Shown piece after piece: positions 17,303 through 25,680 of a stretch of 64,000 nt of DNA. The notes beneath the pieces were generated by a model. That model made no database searches. It was not told the origin of the DNA and saw only the letters and a program-made list of their open reading frames with translations. Each line of letters begins with the position of its first letter. The first letter of the stretch is position 1. This stretch comes from an uncultured Paraprevotella sp. (GTDB lineage: Bacteria; Bacteroidota; Bacteroidia; Bacteroidales; Bacteroidaceae). The stretch spans positions 106,784-170,783 of the forward strand of contig URKA01000002.1 of assembly GCA_900548345.1 (NCBI GenBank). Direction: 5' to 3'. The position numbers and the translations under genes were made by a program.

Positions 17303-18099
17303 GCATGGCGGCAGGTCGTGTCAGAATCGTGTTCTTCGATATCGACGGAACGCTGGTCTCATTCCGCACCCACCGCATTCCGCAATCCACGCTTGATGCC
17401 GTGGCAGCCTTGCGCCGCCGTGGCATCAAGGTGTATATAGCCACCGGTCGTCCGTTGGCTTTCATCGATAATCTGGGAGAGCTGGAATACGACGGGATGA
17501 TTACCGTGACGGGGGCTCATTGTTTTGCAGCCGGAGGTGAAGTCATTTCCCACCGCCCGGTTTCCCGTGAGAGTGTGGCACGTGTCGCGTCTTATATCGA
17601 GTGCGGAAAAGATGCCTATCCCGTAATCTTCGTCTGCGAGGACGGCATGTTCGTCACGGAGATGAATGATGACGTGCGTACCGTGGCGCGTTTGCTGAAC
17701 ATCAATATGCCGCCGGTGGCACCGGTTAAGGGTGTCGAAGACCGGAATGTATTGCAGATGATTTCGTTTTTCAAGGTAGACCGTGAGGAGGAGCTGATGT
17801 CCGGACTCATGCCCGACTGCGTTTCCATGCGCTGGCATCCGTTGTTTACCGATGTGATAGCCGGTGGGGTAAGCAAGAGCGAGGGGATTGACCGAGTGTT
17901 GGCCTACGAAGGCATCGCGTTGGATGAGGCGATGGCCTTTGGCGACGGAGGAAATGACATTTCCATGCTTTCCCATGTGCCTTACGGGGTGGCTATGGGG
18001 AATGCCTGCGACGAACTGAAAGCCGTGGCCGGTTACGTGACGGAAACGGTGGACGAGAACGGTGTGGCGAATGCCCTTCGTCGTTTCGGACTGCTATAA
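17299..18099 (+). CDS. Cof-type HAD-IIB family hydrolase
   Basis: A 266-residue cytoplasmic sugar-phosphatase-like protein of the HAD superfamily. Motif I is FFDIDGTLVS with the nucleophile aspartate, motif II is ATGRP, the lysine is in GVSKSEGI and motif IV is AFGDGGNDISML. A C2B cap domain lies between motifs II and III. Family members dephosphorylate sugar phosphates or flavin and pyridoxal phosphates; the substrate cannot be assigned. It is translationally coupled to the DUF1573 gene. Confidence 0.88.
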   Translation: MSMAAGRVRIVFFDIDGTLVSFRTHRIPQSTLDAVAALRRRGIKVYIATGRPLAFIDNLGELEYDGMITVTGAHCFAAGGEVISHRPVSRESVARVASYIECGKDAYPVIFVCEDGMFVTEMNDDVRTVARLLNINMPPVAPVKGVEDRNVLQMISFFKVDREEELMSGLMPDCVSMRWHPLFTDVIAGGVSKSEGIDRVLAYEGIALDEAMAFGDGGNDISMLSHVPYGVAMGNACDELKAVAGYVTETVDENGVANALRRFGLL

Positions 18100-18129
18100 G
18101 ACGACGGTTCCTTCGCCCGTCTTTTTTTA
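18099..18129 (+). terminator. Intrinsic terminator after the HAD gene
   Basis: AGACGaCGG and CCCGTCT form an imperfect stem followed by TTTTTTT, directly after the HAD stop. A good intrinsic terminator for plus-strand transcripts. Confidence 0.7.
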
Positions 18130-18188
18130 TGCATTATTTTTCTTACGGGACTTCCCGGAAAAACGCTTTTGGGACGCGTCAAAATGGT

Positions 18189-18240
18189 CACCTGTGAGCG
18201 TTCGATTGTTCACCTGTGAGCGTTTGATTGCTCACAGGTG
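18189..18240. repeat. 22-bp-period CACCTGTG array, locus A (3 cores)
   Basis: Cores at 18189 (CACCTGTG), 18211 (CACCTGTG) and 18233 (CACAGGTG, the reverse complement) are spaced exactly 22 bp. Spacers are alike (AGCGTTCGATTGTT, AGCGTTTGATTGCT). It lies between the convergent HAD and uracil-DNA glycosylase genes. The same family occurs at 27916 and 57024. Confidence 0.85.
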
Positions 18241-18277
18241 TGCGTTTTTGCATTCTCCAGACGTGTATGGAAAAGGG

Positions 18278-18886
18278 TCACAACAAGCCGGCATCGGTCC
18301 ACAGCCGGCGGTAATATTCCGCCTTTTTCTCTAATTTCATCGGATAGGCCCGCGAGCTGGACGGCATGCGGTAGAGGCGCAATGTACGGCCCTCGGATGT
18401 GAAAGGGGTAAAGCATCCGATGGCCGGTTGCTGTATATGAAAGGTCTCACACAATGTGTCCGTAGCTTTCTGTCCGGTGGTGACAACGGCCGTACACAAC
18501 GGGATGCGTCTCAGCAGCGAAGGGATATCCGTGGGGGTGACCACCTCAAGAAACTTGTCCGAGGCATTGTCCTGCAGGCGGCGTACGGCTGTGGCCGTGT
18601 CATACAGCGCAATGCCTTTTTCGTTGAGAAAGGCGATGATGTCTTCTTTTCTGAAACATTTGGCTTCGGGGGATACAAAGTGGCCTGCATCGTGGTAAAA
18701 GAGGAACCCCATGATACGCCACATGTCGTTGATGAAGTTCGGGTAATAAAAATCCATGCACCAGCGTTTCTGTTGGGGCGGGAAACTGCCCAGCATCAGT
18801 ACGCGGGCATGAGCGGGCAGGAACGGTTGCAGCGGATGGTGTTCGGTGGGCACCGTCGGTTTTGTGTGGTGGGCTTCTGTGGTCAT
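18278..18886 (-). CDS. Uracil-DNA glycosylase family protein (MUG/TDG-like)
   Basis: A 202-residue protein with MLGSFPPQQKRWCMDFYYPN, which resembles the active-site loop of MUG-type DNA glycosylases, and a helical C-terminal part with LYRMPSSSRAY, like the PSTSxR region of the superfamily. It would excise uracil or mismatched bases from DNA. It overlaps the DUF4421 gene by 4 bp. Substrate range cannot be read from sequence. Confidence 0.75.
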   Translation of the reverse strand: MTTEAHHTKPTVPTEHHPLQPFLPAHARVLMLGSFPPQQKRWCMDFYYPNFINDMWRIMGFLFYHDAGHFVSPEAKCFRKEDIIAFLNEKGIALYDTATAVRRLQDNASDKFLEVVTPTDIPSLLRRIPLCTAVVTTGQKATDTLCETFHIQQPAIGCFTPFTSEGRTLRLYRMPSSSRAYPMKLEKKAEYYRRLWTDAGLL

Positions 18887-20031
18887 CTGTATCCTTTTCT
18901 TTTGTGGAAATTAAGTCCCATATAAATGTTCAGTGTGCCGAAGGAGTTGCTGATGTTCAACTGCTTGTGCCGGTAGTTGTAGTTGTGTACAATCAGCGAC
19001 AGGCCGCCGAAATACTTGGTGGTGTTCCACACCAGTCCGGCCCGCAGGGTGGCATCGATGTTGAAGTTCTTAAGATTACTGCGCGAGAAGAACGTGTGTG
19101 CCTCTCTTTCCGTCACGTCCGTCATGTCCGTGTCGGCCTTTTTATATCCGATGGCCGGACTTAGGGATATGCAGAACAGCCAGTTGCGCTTGAACACCCA
19201 GTTGTAGGCATAGCCGCAACTGATGCTGTAGTCGGTGTATTTCAGATTGTTCACCTGAAAGTCCGAACTGAGTTCGTGGTTCGGTGAGTGGGTCAGTTCG
19301 TAGGGCAGGGCATCGTAGTTGAAGTCCAGGAAATGCCGGGTATACGAGAATCCTATCTTCCATGAGCCGCAGCTCTTTCTTTGCACCGTGCTTTGGGCAA
19401 AGGCGGCAGGGTAGGAGAAACGGTTGTGGTTGAAGATGTAATAAGCGTTGATGCCGGTCACCTTGACCGTAATGCCGTTGCAGCTTGTGTTCTCGAATTG
19501 GGCGGCATCCTCGCCCAGTCCCGTGATTTTGCGCAGTCGGAAGTCGTTGCCCGTACGTCGGTAAATGAGGTCACATCCCACCATGGCACTGTACAGACTC
19601 AGTTCAAATTCCGTCTTGCTTGATTTCATTTTGTCGTTCAGCGAGGACGTCTCGAAAGTATAGCCTAAGAATATCCACCGCCATCCGATGTAGGGGCCTA
19701 TTTTTATACCCGGTTTCGGCGAGAAGGACAACTTTTGTCCCAGCTCCTTGTCGTACAGGGTGTATACTTCGTAACTGTTGGTGTTCTGCAGCATGAAAGC
19801 CCAGTTGTATTTGTTGGGCGTGATATAGGTAGTGTCCATCCGGTCGAACGACCGGATGACTCTTTTGAGGAAACCTATTTTCCTGGGAGGGTTTTCGGTG
19901 ACGGACGGTGCGGTTGAGATGCTGTCGGCCGTGATGTTTGTGCCGTATACCGATTCGTCGGGGTTGTGCGCCCCGATGTATGCCGCCCCTGAAAACAGGT
20001 ACGATAAACAGGCCAGCAGCAATCTCTTCAT
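18883..20031 (-). CDS. DUF4421 family exported protein, probable outer-membrane barrel
   Basis: A 382-residue protein. The start at 20031 was chosen because MKRLLLACLSYLFSGAAYIGA is a Sec signal peptide and the preceding frame lacks one. The mature part is rich in alternating aromatic and polar residues (RWIFLGYTFETSS, KIGFSYTRHFLDFNYDALP, YAYNWVFKRNWLFCISLSPAIGY), typical of beta-barrel strands, and ends GLNFHKRKGYR. DUF4421 has no known function. It starts 2 bp after the oxidoreductase stop and overlaps the glycosylase gene. Confidence 0.75.
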   Translation of the reverse strand: MKRLLLACLSYLFSGAAYIGAHNPDESVYGTNITADSISTAPSVTENPPRKIGFLKRVIRSFDRMDTTYITPNKYNWAFMLQNTNSYEVYTLYDKELGQKLSFSPKPGIKIGPYIGWRWIFLGYTFETSSLNDKMKSSKTEFELSLYSAMVGCDLIYRRTGNDFRLRKITGLGEDAAQFENTSCNGITVKVTGINAYYIFNHNRFSYPAAFAQSTVQRKSCGSWKIGFSYTRHFLDFNYDALPYELTHSPNHELSSDFQVNNLKYTDYSISCGYAYNWVFKRNWLFCISLSPAIGYKKADTDMTDVTEREAHTFFSRSNLKNFNIDATLRAGLVWNTTKYFGGLSLIVHNYNYRHKQLNISNSFGTLNIYMGLNFHKRKGYR

Positions 20032-20033
20032 GT

Positions 20034-21023
20034 TTAAAGTTTGTCCAGGATACGGTCCATTACCCAGTTCACCGATGTGGCACTCACGCTGTCGCATGTG
20101 CATACGGATTGTTTCTGGAGATGCTCCACGATATTATGGATAAGTGGAAGCTGCACATATTGTGGGTTCGGTACGGTGATTTTCTCACATCCCTGTTCCG
20201 TGTGTACGGTAATCGGTTCGTAGGTGAACACAGAGAAGCATATAAGTCCCTTGTCGCCGGTAATCTCGATGCGGTCGGTCTTGGCCGACTGATGGGCTAC
20301 GAAGCACCACGAGCCGGAACCGGGCAGTCCGTCGGGAAACTGGAAACAGGCACTTACGCTGTCTTCCGTGGTATAGAGTCCCTCACGGTTGGTGCAATAC
20401 CCTTCGGCCTTGATGATAGGGCCGAAAAGTTCCTGTAAGAGGTCGATTTGGTGGGGGGCAAGGTCGTAGAAATATCCGCCGCCTGCAATGTCGCGCTGTA
20501 CGCGCCACGGCAGGTTATGACTGTTATAGTCTAAGTCTCGCGGCGGCACGGCAAAGCGAATCTGTACGTTGAGTATCCGTCCGATGGTGCCTTTGTCCAC
20601 CAGTTCCTTCACTTTGTTGAAGTAAGGGAGATAGCGCCGGTAGTAGGCCACAAAGCATGGCACTCCCGTCTTTTCCGATATGCGGTTGATGCGGCAGCAC
20701 TCCTCGTAACTGGCCGCCAGCGGCTTTTCCACATACACAGGCTTTCCCGCCTTCATGGCCATGATGGCGAATGTGGCGTGCGAAGACGGAGGAGTGGCGA
20801 TGTATACGGCGTTGACATTCGGGTCGTCCACCAGCTCCTGTGCATCGGTATACCATTTCGGTATATGGTGCCGTTCGGCGTATGAACGAGCCTTTTCCTT
20901 GTTGCGGCTCATGACAGCTTCTATGCGCGACCCCGGCACCAGACCGAAAGCCGGACCGCTTTTCTTTTCCGTCACTTCACCGCATCCGATGAATCCCCAT
21001 TTAATCACTTCGTCAGCATCCAT
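20034..21023 (-). CDS. Gfo/Idh/MocA family NAD(P)-dependent oxidoreductase
   Basis: A 329-residue cytoplasmic dehydrogenase-like protein. The start at 21023 places MDADEVIKWGFIGCGEVTEK at the N-terminus, with the Rossmann glycine motif GFIGCGEV. NAVYIATPPSSHATFAIMAMKAGKPVYVEKPLA is the family hallmark, with EKP as the substrate-side lysine motif. The C-terminal alpha/beta domain includes GGGYFYDLAPHQIDLL. Substrates in this family are sugars or inositols; none can be assigned. It leads an operon with DUF4421 and the DNA glycosylase. Confidence 0.88.
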   Translation of the reverse strand: MDADEVIKWGFIGCGEVTEKKSGPAFGLVPGSRIEAVMSRNKEKARSYAERHHIPKWYTDAQELVDDPNVNAVYIATPPSSHATFAIMAMKAGKPVYVEKPLAASYEECCRINRISEKTGVPCFVAYYRRYLPYFNKVKELVDKGTIGRILNVQIRFAVPPRDLDYNSHNLPWRVQRDIAGGGYFYDLAPHQIDLLQELFGPIIKAEGYCTNREGLYTTEDSVSACFQFPDGLPGSGSWCFVAHQSAKTDRIEITGDKGLICFSVFTYEPITVHTEQGCEKITVPNPQYVQLPLIHNIVEHLQKQSVCTCDSVSATSVNWVMDRILDKL

Positions 21024-21054
21024 AATCCTGTGTATAAAAAATGTTATCTCAGCG

Positions 21055-21062
21055 CAAAAGTA
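21055..21062 (-). promoter_or_regulatory. Predicted -7 box (TACTTTTG) of the oxidoreductase operon
   Basis: TACTTTTG on the minus strand, 32 bp upstream of the oxidoreductase ATG. Only 12 bp separate it from the opposing box at 21075-21082. Confidence 0.6.
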
Positions 21063-21074
21063 CAAAAAATATGG

Positions 21075-21082
21075 TACATTTG
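21075..21082 (+). promoter_or_regulatory. Predicted -7 box (TACATTTG) of the membrane protein gene at 21116
   Basis: TACATTTG on the plus strand, 33 bp upstream of the ATG. Its expected -33 region falls over the divergent promoter's -7 box. Confidence 0.6.
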
Positions 21083-21115
21083 CACGCAGTAAACACTAAT
21101 TAATCGGTTCCCGTC

Positions 21116-22027
21116 ATGGAAGAGAATAAAGAAATGAATGAAGGGCTGTTCAAAGTCCGCAGTTATCTGGGATGCCTGAGCGAAGGCATTAAGCTGCCCA
21201 CCCGCAATTTCATCCCGTTGTTGAAGTTTTTGTACCCCACCCTGGTTGTCAGCGCGTTGTTTACCGTAGGTGCATTCCTGTTTGCATGGAATGCCCAGGA
21301 GATTACTACAAACAAAAAACTGATAGTGTTGCTCTTTCAGGCTGTGTCTCTTCTTCCCGGTTGTCTCAGCTTCGGACAGTTGAGCGTAGCCGTATCTCAC
21401 TACAATGCCACATCTACGCTTGAAGGCTTGCATCCGTGGGCGTTGCGCAAAGAAATACTGGGTGCTTTCGGTCGTTCGGCACTGGCATTCTATGCATTGT
21501 TCTTCATATTCATAATATACAATATAATAATCGGCTTGTTGTTGTATGTCTTGATTCCGAACGTGTTGCTTCTGATGCTGTTGGGCATTGTCCTGTTTCC
21601 TGCCGTGTTTATCCTGGCTGTCATGGTTCCTTATCAGATGACGGCCTGTGATTATATGCTGGACGGAAAGCAAGGTTTCCTGAAGAGTCTGGCACGGATG
21701 AAGGACGGTTACAGGAACTGGGGAGCTTTCTTTATAGTACCGCTATGCGGCGGTTTCCTTTCCGGCCTGGTGGCATTGGTAGGTAGCCTGCCTTTCTTTA
21801 TATTGATAAACGTGAAGTTTCTTGCCCGTCAGGCTACGATGATAGGTGATGCGACAGATTTGCCGGCCATGTTCCCTGTCATGCTGGGGGTAACAGGATT
21901 GATTGCCCTGTTGTTTATCCTCATCGCTTCATGGTTCGTTTTCTTCCCTACATCCTATCTCTACGGTTCCGTTGAGGCCTGCAAAAAGGAAAGGGAACGG
22001 TTCGAGGCCGAAGGACAGGAGCAATAA
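21116..22027 (+). CDS. Polytopic membrane protein, unknown function
   Basis: A 303-residue inner-membrane protein with about six hydrophobic segments (near residues 40-62, 78-95, 125-170 as two helices, 195-225 and 255-280). A short cytoplasmic N-terminus (MEENKEMNEGLFKVRSYLG) and a charged C-terminal tail (ACKKERERFEAEGQEQ) flank the membrane part. I do not recognise a named family; it resembles Bacteroides proteins annotated only as hypothetical. It is monocistronic, between a divergent oxidoreductase operon and a convergent porin gene. Confidence 0.75.
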   Translation: MEENKEMNEGLFKVRSYLGCLSEGIKLPTRNFIPLLKFLYPTLVVSALFTVGAFLFAWNAQEITTNKKLIVLLFQAVSLLPGCLSFGQLSVAVSHYNATSTLEGLHPWALRKEILGAFGRSALAFYALFFIFIIYNIIIGLLLYVLIPNVLLLMLLGIVLFPAVFILAVMVPYQMTACDYMLDGKQGFLKSLARMKDGYRNWGAFFIVPLCGGFLSGLVALVGSLPFFILINVKFLARQATMIGDATDLPAMFPVMLGVTGLIALLFILIASWFVFFPTSYLYGSVEACKKERERFEAEGQEQ

Positions 22028-22048
22028 AGCTGATTCCTATAACGGGGA

Positions 22049-24232
22049 TCAGTTGAAGAAGTTCCACGAAAGACCGAAACAGAACCGCGCCGGATTGATG
22101 GGATAGTGGGGCACTAAGAAAGAGTTTCCGCTCCCGGCATTCACATGGTTATATGCCACATAGATGCGGCAGTGCTTCAGATGAAGGTTGGCGTAGACGT
22201 TGCAGATGGGATAGTTTCCCAACTTGATGCGGTCTTCCGGTGCCTGTACGGTGAACTGCTGCACGATGGGCGCATAGTCGGGGGCATAGTATTCCGTGAA
22301 ATAACGGACGTTTCCGCCGAGCTGTACGCGCAGTACCTTGGCGATGCGGAACACGATGTACAGGTTACTGTATGCCGAAATCGCAGGAAGGGGAAGAATG
22401 TCTTCCTGGCTTGACTTCTGGAAAGCCACTTCGTTTTCCCAGTTGAAGATACCAAACTTAAAATCTTGGTTCAGTTGCGCGCTCAGCACCTGCACGCTGT
22501 TTCCATACTGCCGGACGGACACGGCACGGCTATAACCTGCAACTTCTCCGTTATTATTGTTATAAGCCGTCTTTTCCGTAGCAAAATAGGCATAGTTCTT
22601 GATGTTTTCCACTCCGGCGGTGAGTCTTGTGCGCGTGCGCTTCAGCGAGAGCGTTCCTTCGATGCGTGTGCGGAATTCCTTGTCAAGGCTGTTGTCCCAC
22701 CATGCGAACTGCGTGTGGTAATGCCGCATGTAGAAACTTGGGTTCAGGTTTTTGATGAAAGCGCGTGCCGCCAGCTGCACGGTGTCTTTAAACAGACGGA
22801 AATTCAGGTCGGCCTTTCCTTCCACATCAAACTGGCCGAGGTCTTCGCCAAGCAGTACTACTTCTCCCGTCACGTCGTAGTGTAATGTCTTCCCCATGCG
22901 CTTGTTCAATGCTCCGCCCACAGAGAGGTTGTTTTCCGAATATCCCCGTATAATTTGTGTTCCTTCCAGCAGGTCGGGCAGGGTGAAATGTCGGAACTCA
23001 TGTGAGGCGAAAGCGGTCAGTCCAGCCTTGGCCCATTTGTTGAATCCTTCTCTCAGGGAGATGCCGAGCGTATTCTTTACGGCGTATCCTCTGGTGCCGT
23101 CGCCCATATTGTCGGGGTCACCGTAGTAATGGTTGGTGTAGTAGTTTTCAGGTGTGTTGTACGAATACACCCTATGTTTGGCATTACGGATGCGCAACGT
23201 ATGGATGAAACTTGTAACCGGAATGAATTCCTGCGGAGTCTCGACGGATGCAAGGTAGGCGCTGCGAAGGGAATCTAATGTGACACGCGTGCGCATGGTA
23301 TCGGCCATGACAACCATACGGATGCTGTCTGTCAGCTCCTTGAGCAGGACAGAGTCTTCGGGCATGACAGGCTTCAGCGAATCCGGTAACTCGACGTCCT
23401 TGTAGAAGCCTAAGTTGTAACGGTGGGTGAGGTAATACGTCTGGTCTTCATTGCGGTTCCAGTTCTCGGACAGTATGGTAGGGATGTCTCTGGAGCCGTA
23501 CGAGCGTGTAAAGTCTTCCGGATGGGTGATGTAGTTGTCGTTTTCGATACCGCCGTTTTCGCCCAACCTCATGTGGTTTACACTAATCCAGGCGTGCATG
23601 TTGTAACGGTCGGCAAGATAATAGCCGTACAGCGTACCGTTGAATAGAGAAGTGGCCTGGTTGTTGTAATAGCCTCGTCCGTAAAGATAGTCGCATTTCA
23701 GGCCTATACCGGAAATCTTGTTGATGTTGCTTGCGAAGTAAGCCCTCAGCCGGTCCTCGCCGTTCTGTTTGTTGCCGGACGAATGGTACGAGAGGTTGGT
23801 TATAGGGCTTTTGGTATTGGTGAACAGGAATTCGTCCACGGGGGTATAGAAGTAATCGAACGGGTCGGCAAAGATGAAGTTGCTGTGTGACTTTCGGTCG
23901 AGGAAGATGCGCGAAAGGCGGGGAGAGCCCAGATTGCCCAGAAAGTTATATTGTCCGGTTGGTCCGTCGGTCAGGTTGAAGTTCTGGAAGTTGTCGGGCA
24001 GGGTGTCGCTTTCGGCCGGAAGTACATTGCCGAAGCGTTCGTCGATTTTCCAGCAGAAAGACCCTATCGGTATTTCCTTGTCGCCGGAAGATGTGGTGTC
24101 GCGTCCCCAGATGAATTCATCGGGATTGTGTGCGGAGTCTGTGTGTTCCTGTTCTTCGAAAGGATTCTGGGCCAGGACGGGCGATGCCAGCCATAAACAG
24201 ATATATATGAGGAATGTAAGTTTTCGTTTCAT
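22049..24232 (-). CDS. Putative outer-membrane porin
   Basis: A 727-residue protein with a Sec signal peptide (MKRKLTFLIYICLWLASPVLA, cleavage after A21). The mature region has many amphipathic beta-strand stretches ending in aromatic residues and closes with the terminal-strand pattern FCFGLSWNFFN, ending in aromatics as expected for BAM-inserted barrels. It corresponds to the 'putative porin' family widespread in Bacteroidetes. A YFYTPVDEFLFTNTKSPITNLSYHS segment near residues 115-140 is typical. The likely -7 box is so close to the ATG that the mRNA would be nearly leaderless. Confidence 0.8.
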   Translation of the reverse strand: MKRKLTFLIYICLWLASPVLAQNPFEEQEHTDSAHNPDEFIWGRDTTSSGDKEIPIGSFCWKIDERFGNVLPAESDTLPDNFQNFNLTDGPTGQYNFLGNLGSPRLSRIFLDRKSHSNFIFADPFDYFYTPVDEFLFTNTKSPITNLSYHSSGNKQNGEDRLRAYFASNINKISGIGLKCDYLYGRGYYNNQATSLFNGTLYGYYLADRYNMHAWISVNHMRLGENGGIENDNYITHPEDFTRSYGSRDIPTILSENWNRNEDQTYYLTHRYNLGFYKDVELPDSLKPVMPEDSVLLKELTDSIRMVVMADTMRTRVTLDSLRSAYLASVETPQEFIPVTSFIHTLRIRNAKHRVYSYNTPENYYTNHYYGDPDNMGDGTRGYAVKNTLGISLREGFNKWAKAGLTAFASHEFRHFTLPDLLEGTQIIRGYSENNLSVGGALNKRMGKTLHYDVTGEVVLLGEDLGQFDVEGKADLNFRLFKDTVQLAARAFIKNLNPSFYMRHYHTQFAWWDNSLDKEFRTRIEGTLSLKRTRTRLTAGVENIKNYAYFATEKTAYNNNNGEVAGYSRAVSVRQYGNSVQVLSAQLNQDFKFGIFNWENEVAFQKSSQEDILPLPAISAYSNLYIVFRIAKVLRVQLGGNVRYFTEYYAPDYAPIVQQFTVQAPEDRIKLGNYPICNVYANLHLKHCRIYVAYNHVNAGSGNSFLVPHYPINPARFCFGLSWNFFN

Positions 24233-24240
24233 AATGGATG

Positions 24241-24248
24241 CAAAGATA
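24241..24248 (-). promoter_or_regulatory. Predicted -7 box (TATCTTTG) of the porin gene
   Basis: TATCTTTG on the minus strand, ending only 8 bp from the porin ATG. The predicted start site falls within a few bases of the start codon. Confidence 0.5.
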
Positions 24249-24260
24249 CGAAGAAAAACT

Positions 24261-24300
24261 CAAAGGAACGTGTTTCTTTGCGGTGAAACACGTTCCTTTG
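24261..24300 (-). terminator. Terminator of the 2-oxoacid oxidoreductase operon
   Basis: CAAAGGAACGTGTTTC and GAAACACGTTCCTTTG form a perfect 16-bp stem with an 8-nt loop. On the minus strand it is followed by AGTTTTTCTT. It lies 28 bp past the stop of the gamma-subunit gene and abuts the porin promoter. Confidence 0.85.
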
Positions 24301-24327
24301 CCATTATTTTGTCTATCCGGTTTTCTT

Positions 24328-24873
24328 TTATTCTCCGATGGTAATGATGTCCATGCCTTTGCGTAGGGCGGCCTCGTTCATCGGAATGAGGTGATGGTGC
24401 CGTTCGGGGAGTGTCTTGCGTAGTGCATGGAGCACGTTCTCTATGCGCACAATCGGATGTATCTTCAAAAGACCGCCTAAGACAATCATGTTGAATGCTT
24501 TGGCTGCTTTCATTTCGGCAGCCGCATCCATGGCGTCTATTCTCCACACCTTGAGGTCCTTGCGTGAAGGAGGTGTGCTGATGCCATATCCGTCATAGAT
24601 TAGTGTTCCGCCTGGTTTGACAGCCTGTTCAAATTTCTCCAGCGACGGTTGGTTGAGGATAATGGCGGTGTCGTAGGTGCTCAGGATGGGGGATGAGATT
24701 CTGTCGTTGCTCACGATGACGGTCACATTGGCGGTTCCTCCTCTCTGTTCGGGTCCGTATGATGGCATCCATGTCACTTCCTTTCCTTCCACCAATGCTG
24801 CGTAGGCCAGTATCTTGCCCATCGAGAGTACGCCTTGTCCTCCGAATCCCGCTATGATGATTTCTTCTTTCAT
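24328..24873 (-). CDS. 2-oxoacid:ferredoxin oxidoreductase, gamma subunit
   Basis: A 181-residue subunit of the pyruvate/2-oxoacid:ferredoxin oxidoreductase superfamily. MKEEIIIAGFGGQGVLSMGKILAYAA is the family N-terminus. PSYGPEQRGGTANVTVIVS is the other conserved block. With the alpha (25930), beta (24878) and ferredoxin-like delta (27019) subunits it oxidatively decarboxylates a 2-oxoacid to an acyl-CoA, reducing ferredoxin. Substrate is probably a branched-chain 2-oxoacid or 2-oxoglutarate. Last gene of the operon, 4 bp after the beta subunit. Confidence 0.9.
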   Translation of the reverse strand: MKEEIIIAGFGGQGVLSMGKILAYAALVEGKEVTWMPSYGPEQRGGTANVTVIVSNDRISSPILSTYDTAIILNQPSLEKFEQAVKPGGTLIYDGYGISTPPSRKDLKVWRIDAMDAAAEMKAAKAFNMIVLGGLLKIHPIVRIENVLHALRKTLPERHHHLIPMNEAALRKGMDIITIGE

Positions 24874-24877
24874 GATG

Positions 24878-25669
24878 TTAGCGTTCTTGATGTGAGTTTT
24901 CTTTTGTTGTCGTATCTTTTAAATCGCCGAGGGGATAGTATTTGAACATGTTCTCTTCCATCCATCGGTTGGCTTTCTCCGGGGTGAGTTTCCAGCCGGC
25001 GTTGCAGGTCGACACGATTTCCACCAGGCTGGAACCTTTTCCTGTCATGGCGTTCTCGAAGGCTTTCCGTATGGCCTTCTTGGCCTTGCGGATGGCCGGC
25101 ACGTTGTGTACCGACTGGCGTGACACGTAGCAGGTACCCTCCAACGTGGCGGCGATTTCCGTGAGTTTTAGTGGGTAACCGTGCAGAGCCGCCTCACGTC
25201 CGTAAGGACAGGTTGCTGTTTTCTGTCCCATCAGGGTGGTGGGGGCCATTTGTCCGCCTGTCATGCCATAGATGGCGTTGTTGATGAAGATGACGGCTAT
25301 GTGTTCGCCGCGGTTCAGGGCGTGGATGCTTTCGGCCGTACCGATACAGGCAAGGTCGCCGTCGCCTTGGTAAGTGAAGACCAACCTGTCGGGCCATAGT
25401 CTTTTGATGGCGCTGGCCACGGCGGGTGCCCGTCCGTGGGCGGCTTCCACCCAGTCGATGTCGATGTAGTTGTAGGCGAAAACTGCACATCCCACGGGTG
25501 AGATGCCCACCGTCTTTTCTTCCATTCCCATTTCCTCTATGATTTCCGCTATCAGTTTATGCACCACTCCGTGGCTGCATCCGGGGCAGTAGTGCATGGG
25601 AGTATCGTTGAGCAGGGACGGTTTCTTGTAGACCAGTGTCCCGGACTGTATGATTTCTTTTTCTGTCAT
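24878..25669 (-). CDS. 2-oxoacid:ferredoxin oxidoreductase, thiamine-diphosphate (beta) subunit
   Basis: A 263-residue TPP-binding subunit. The start at 25669 (MTEKEIIQ) was preferred because it precedes the conserved region and follows the upstream gene by 11 bp; the longer frame overlaps that gene. MHYCPGCSHGVVHKLIAE, the GRAPAVASAIKRL segment, and GDGDLACIGTAESIHALNRGE...INNAIYGMTGGQMAPTT are the TPP/Mg-binding motifs. It forms the catalytic centre with the alpha subunit. Confidence 0.92.
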   Translation of the reverse strand: MTEKEIIQSGTLVYKKPSLLNDTPMHYCPGCSHGVVHKLIAEIIEEMGMEEKTVGISPVGCAVFAYNYIDIDWVEAAHGRAPAVASAIKRLWPDRLVFTYQGDGDLACIGTAESIHALNRGEHIAVIFINNAIYGMTGGQMAPTTLMGQKTATCPYGREAALHGYPLKLTEIAATLEGTCYVSRQSVHNVPAIRKAKKAIRKAFENAMTGKGSSLVEIVSTCNAGWKLTPEKANRWMEENMFKYYPLGDLKDTTTKENSHQER

Positions 25670-25680
25670 GGTGTATACGG

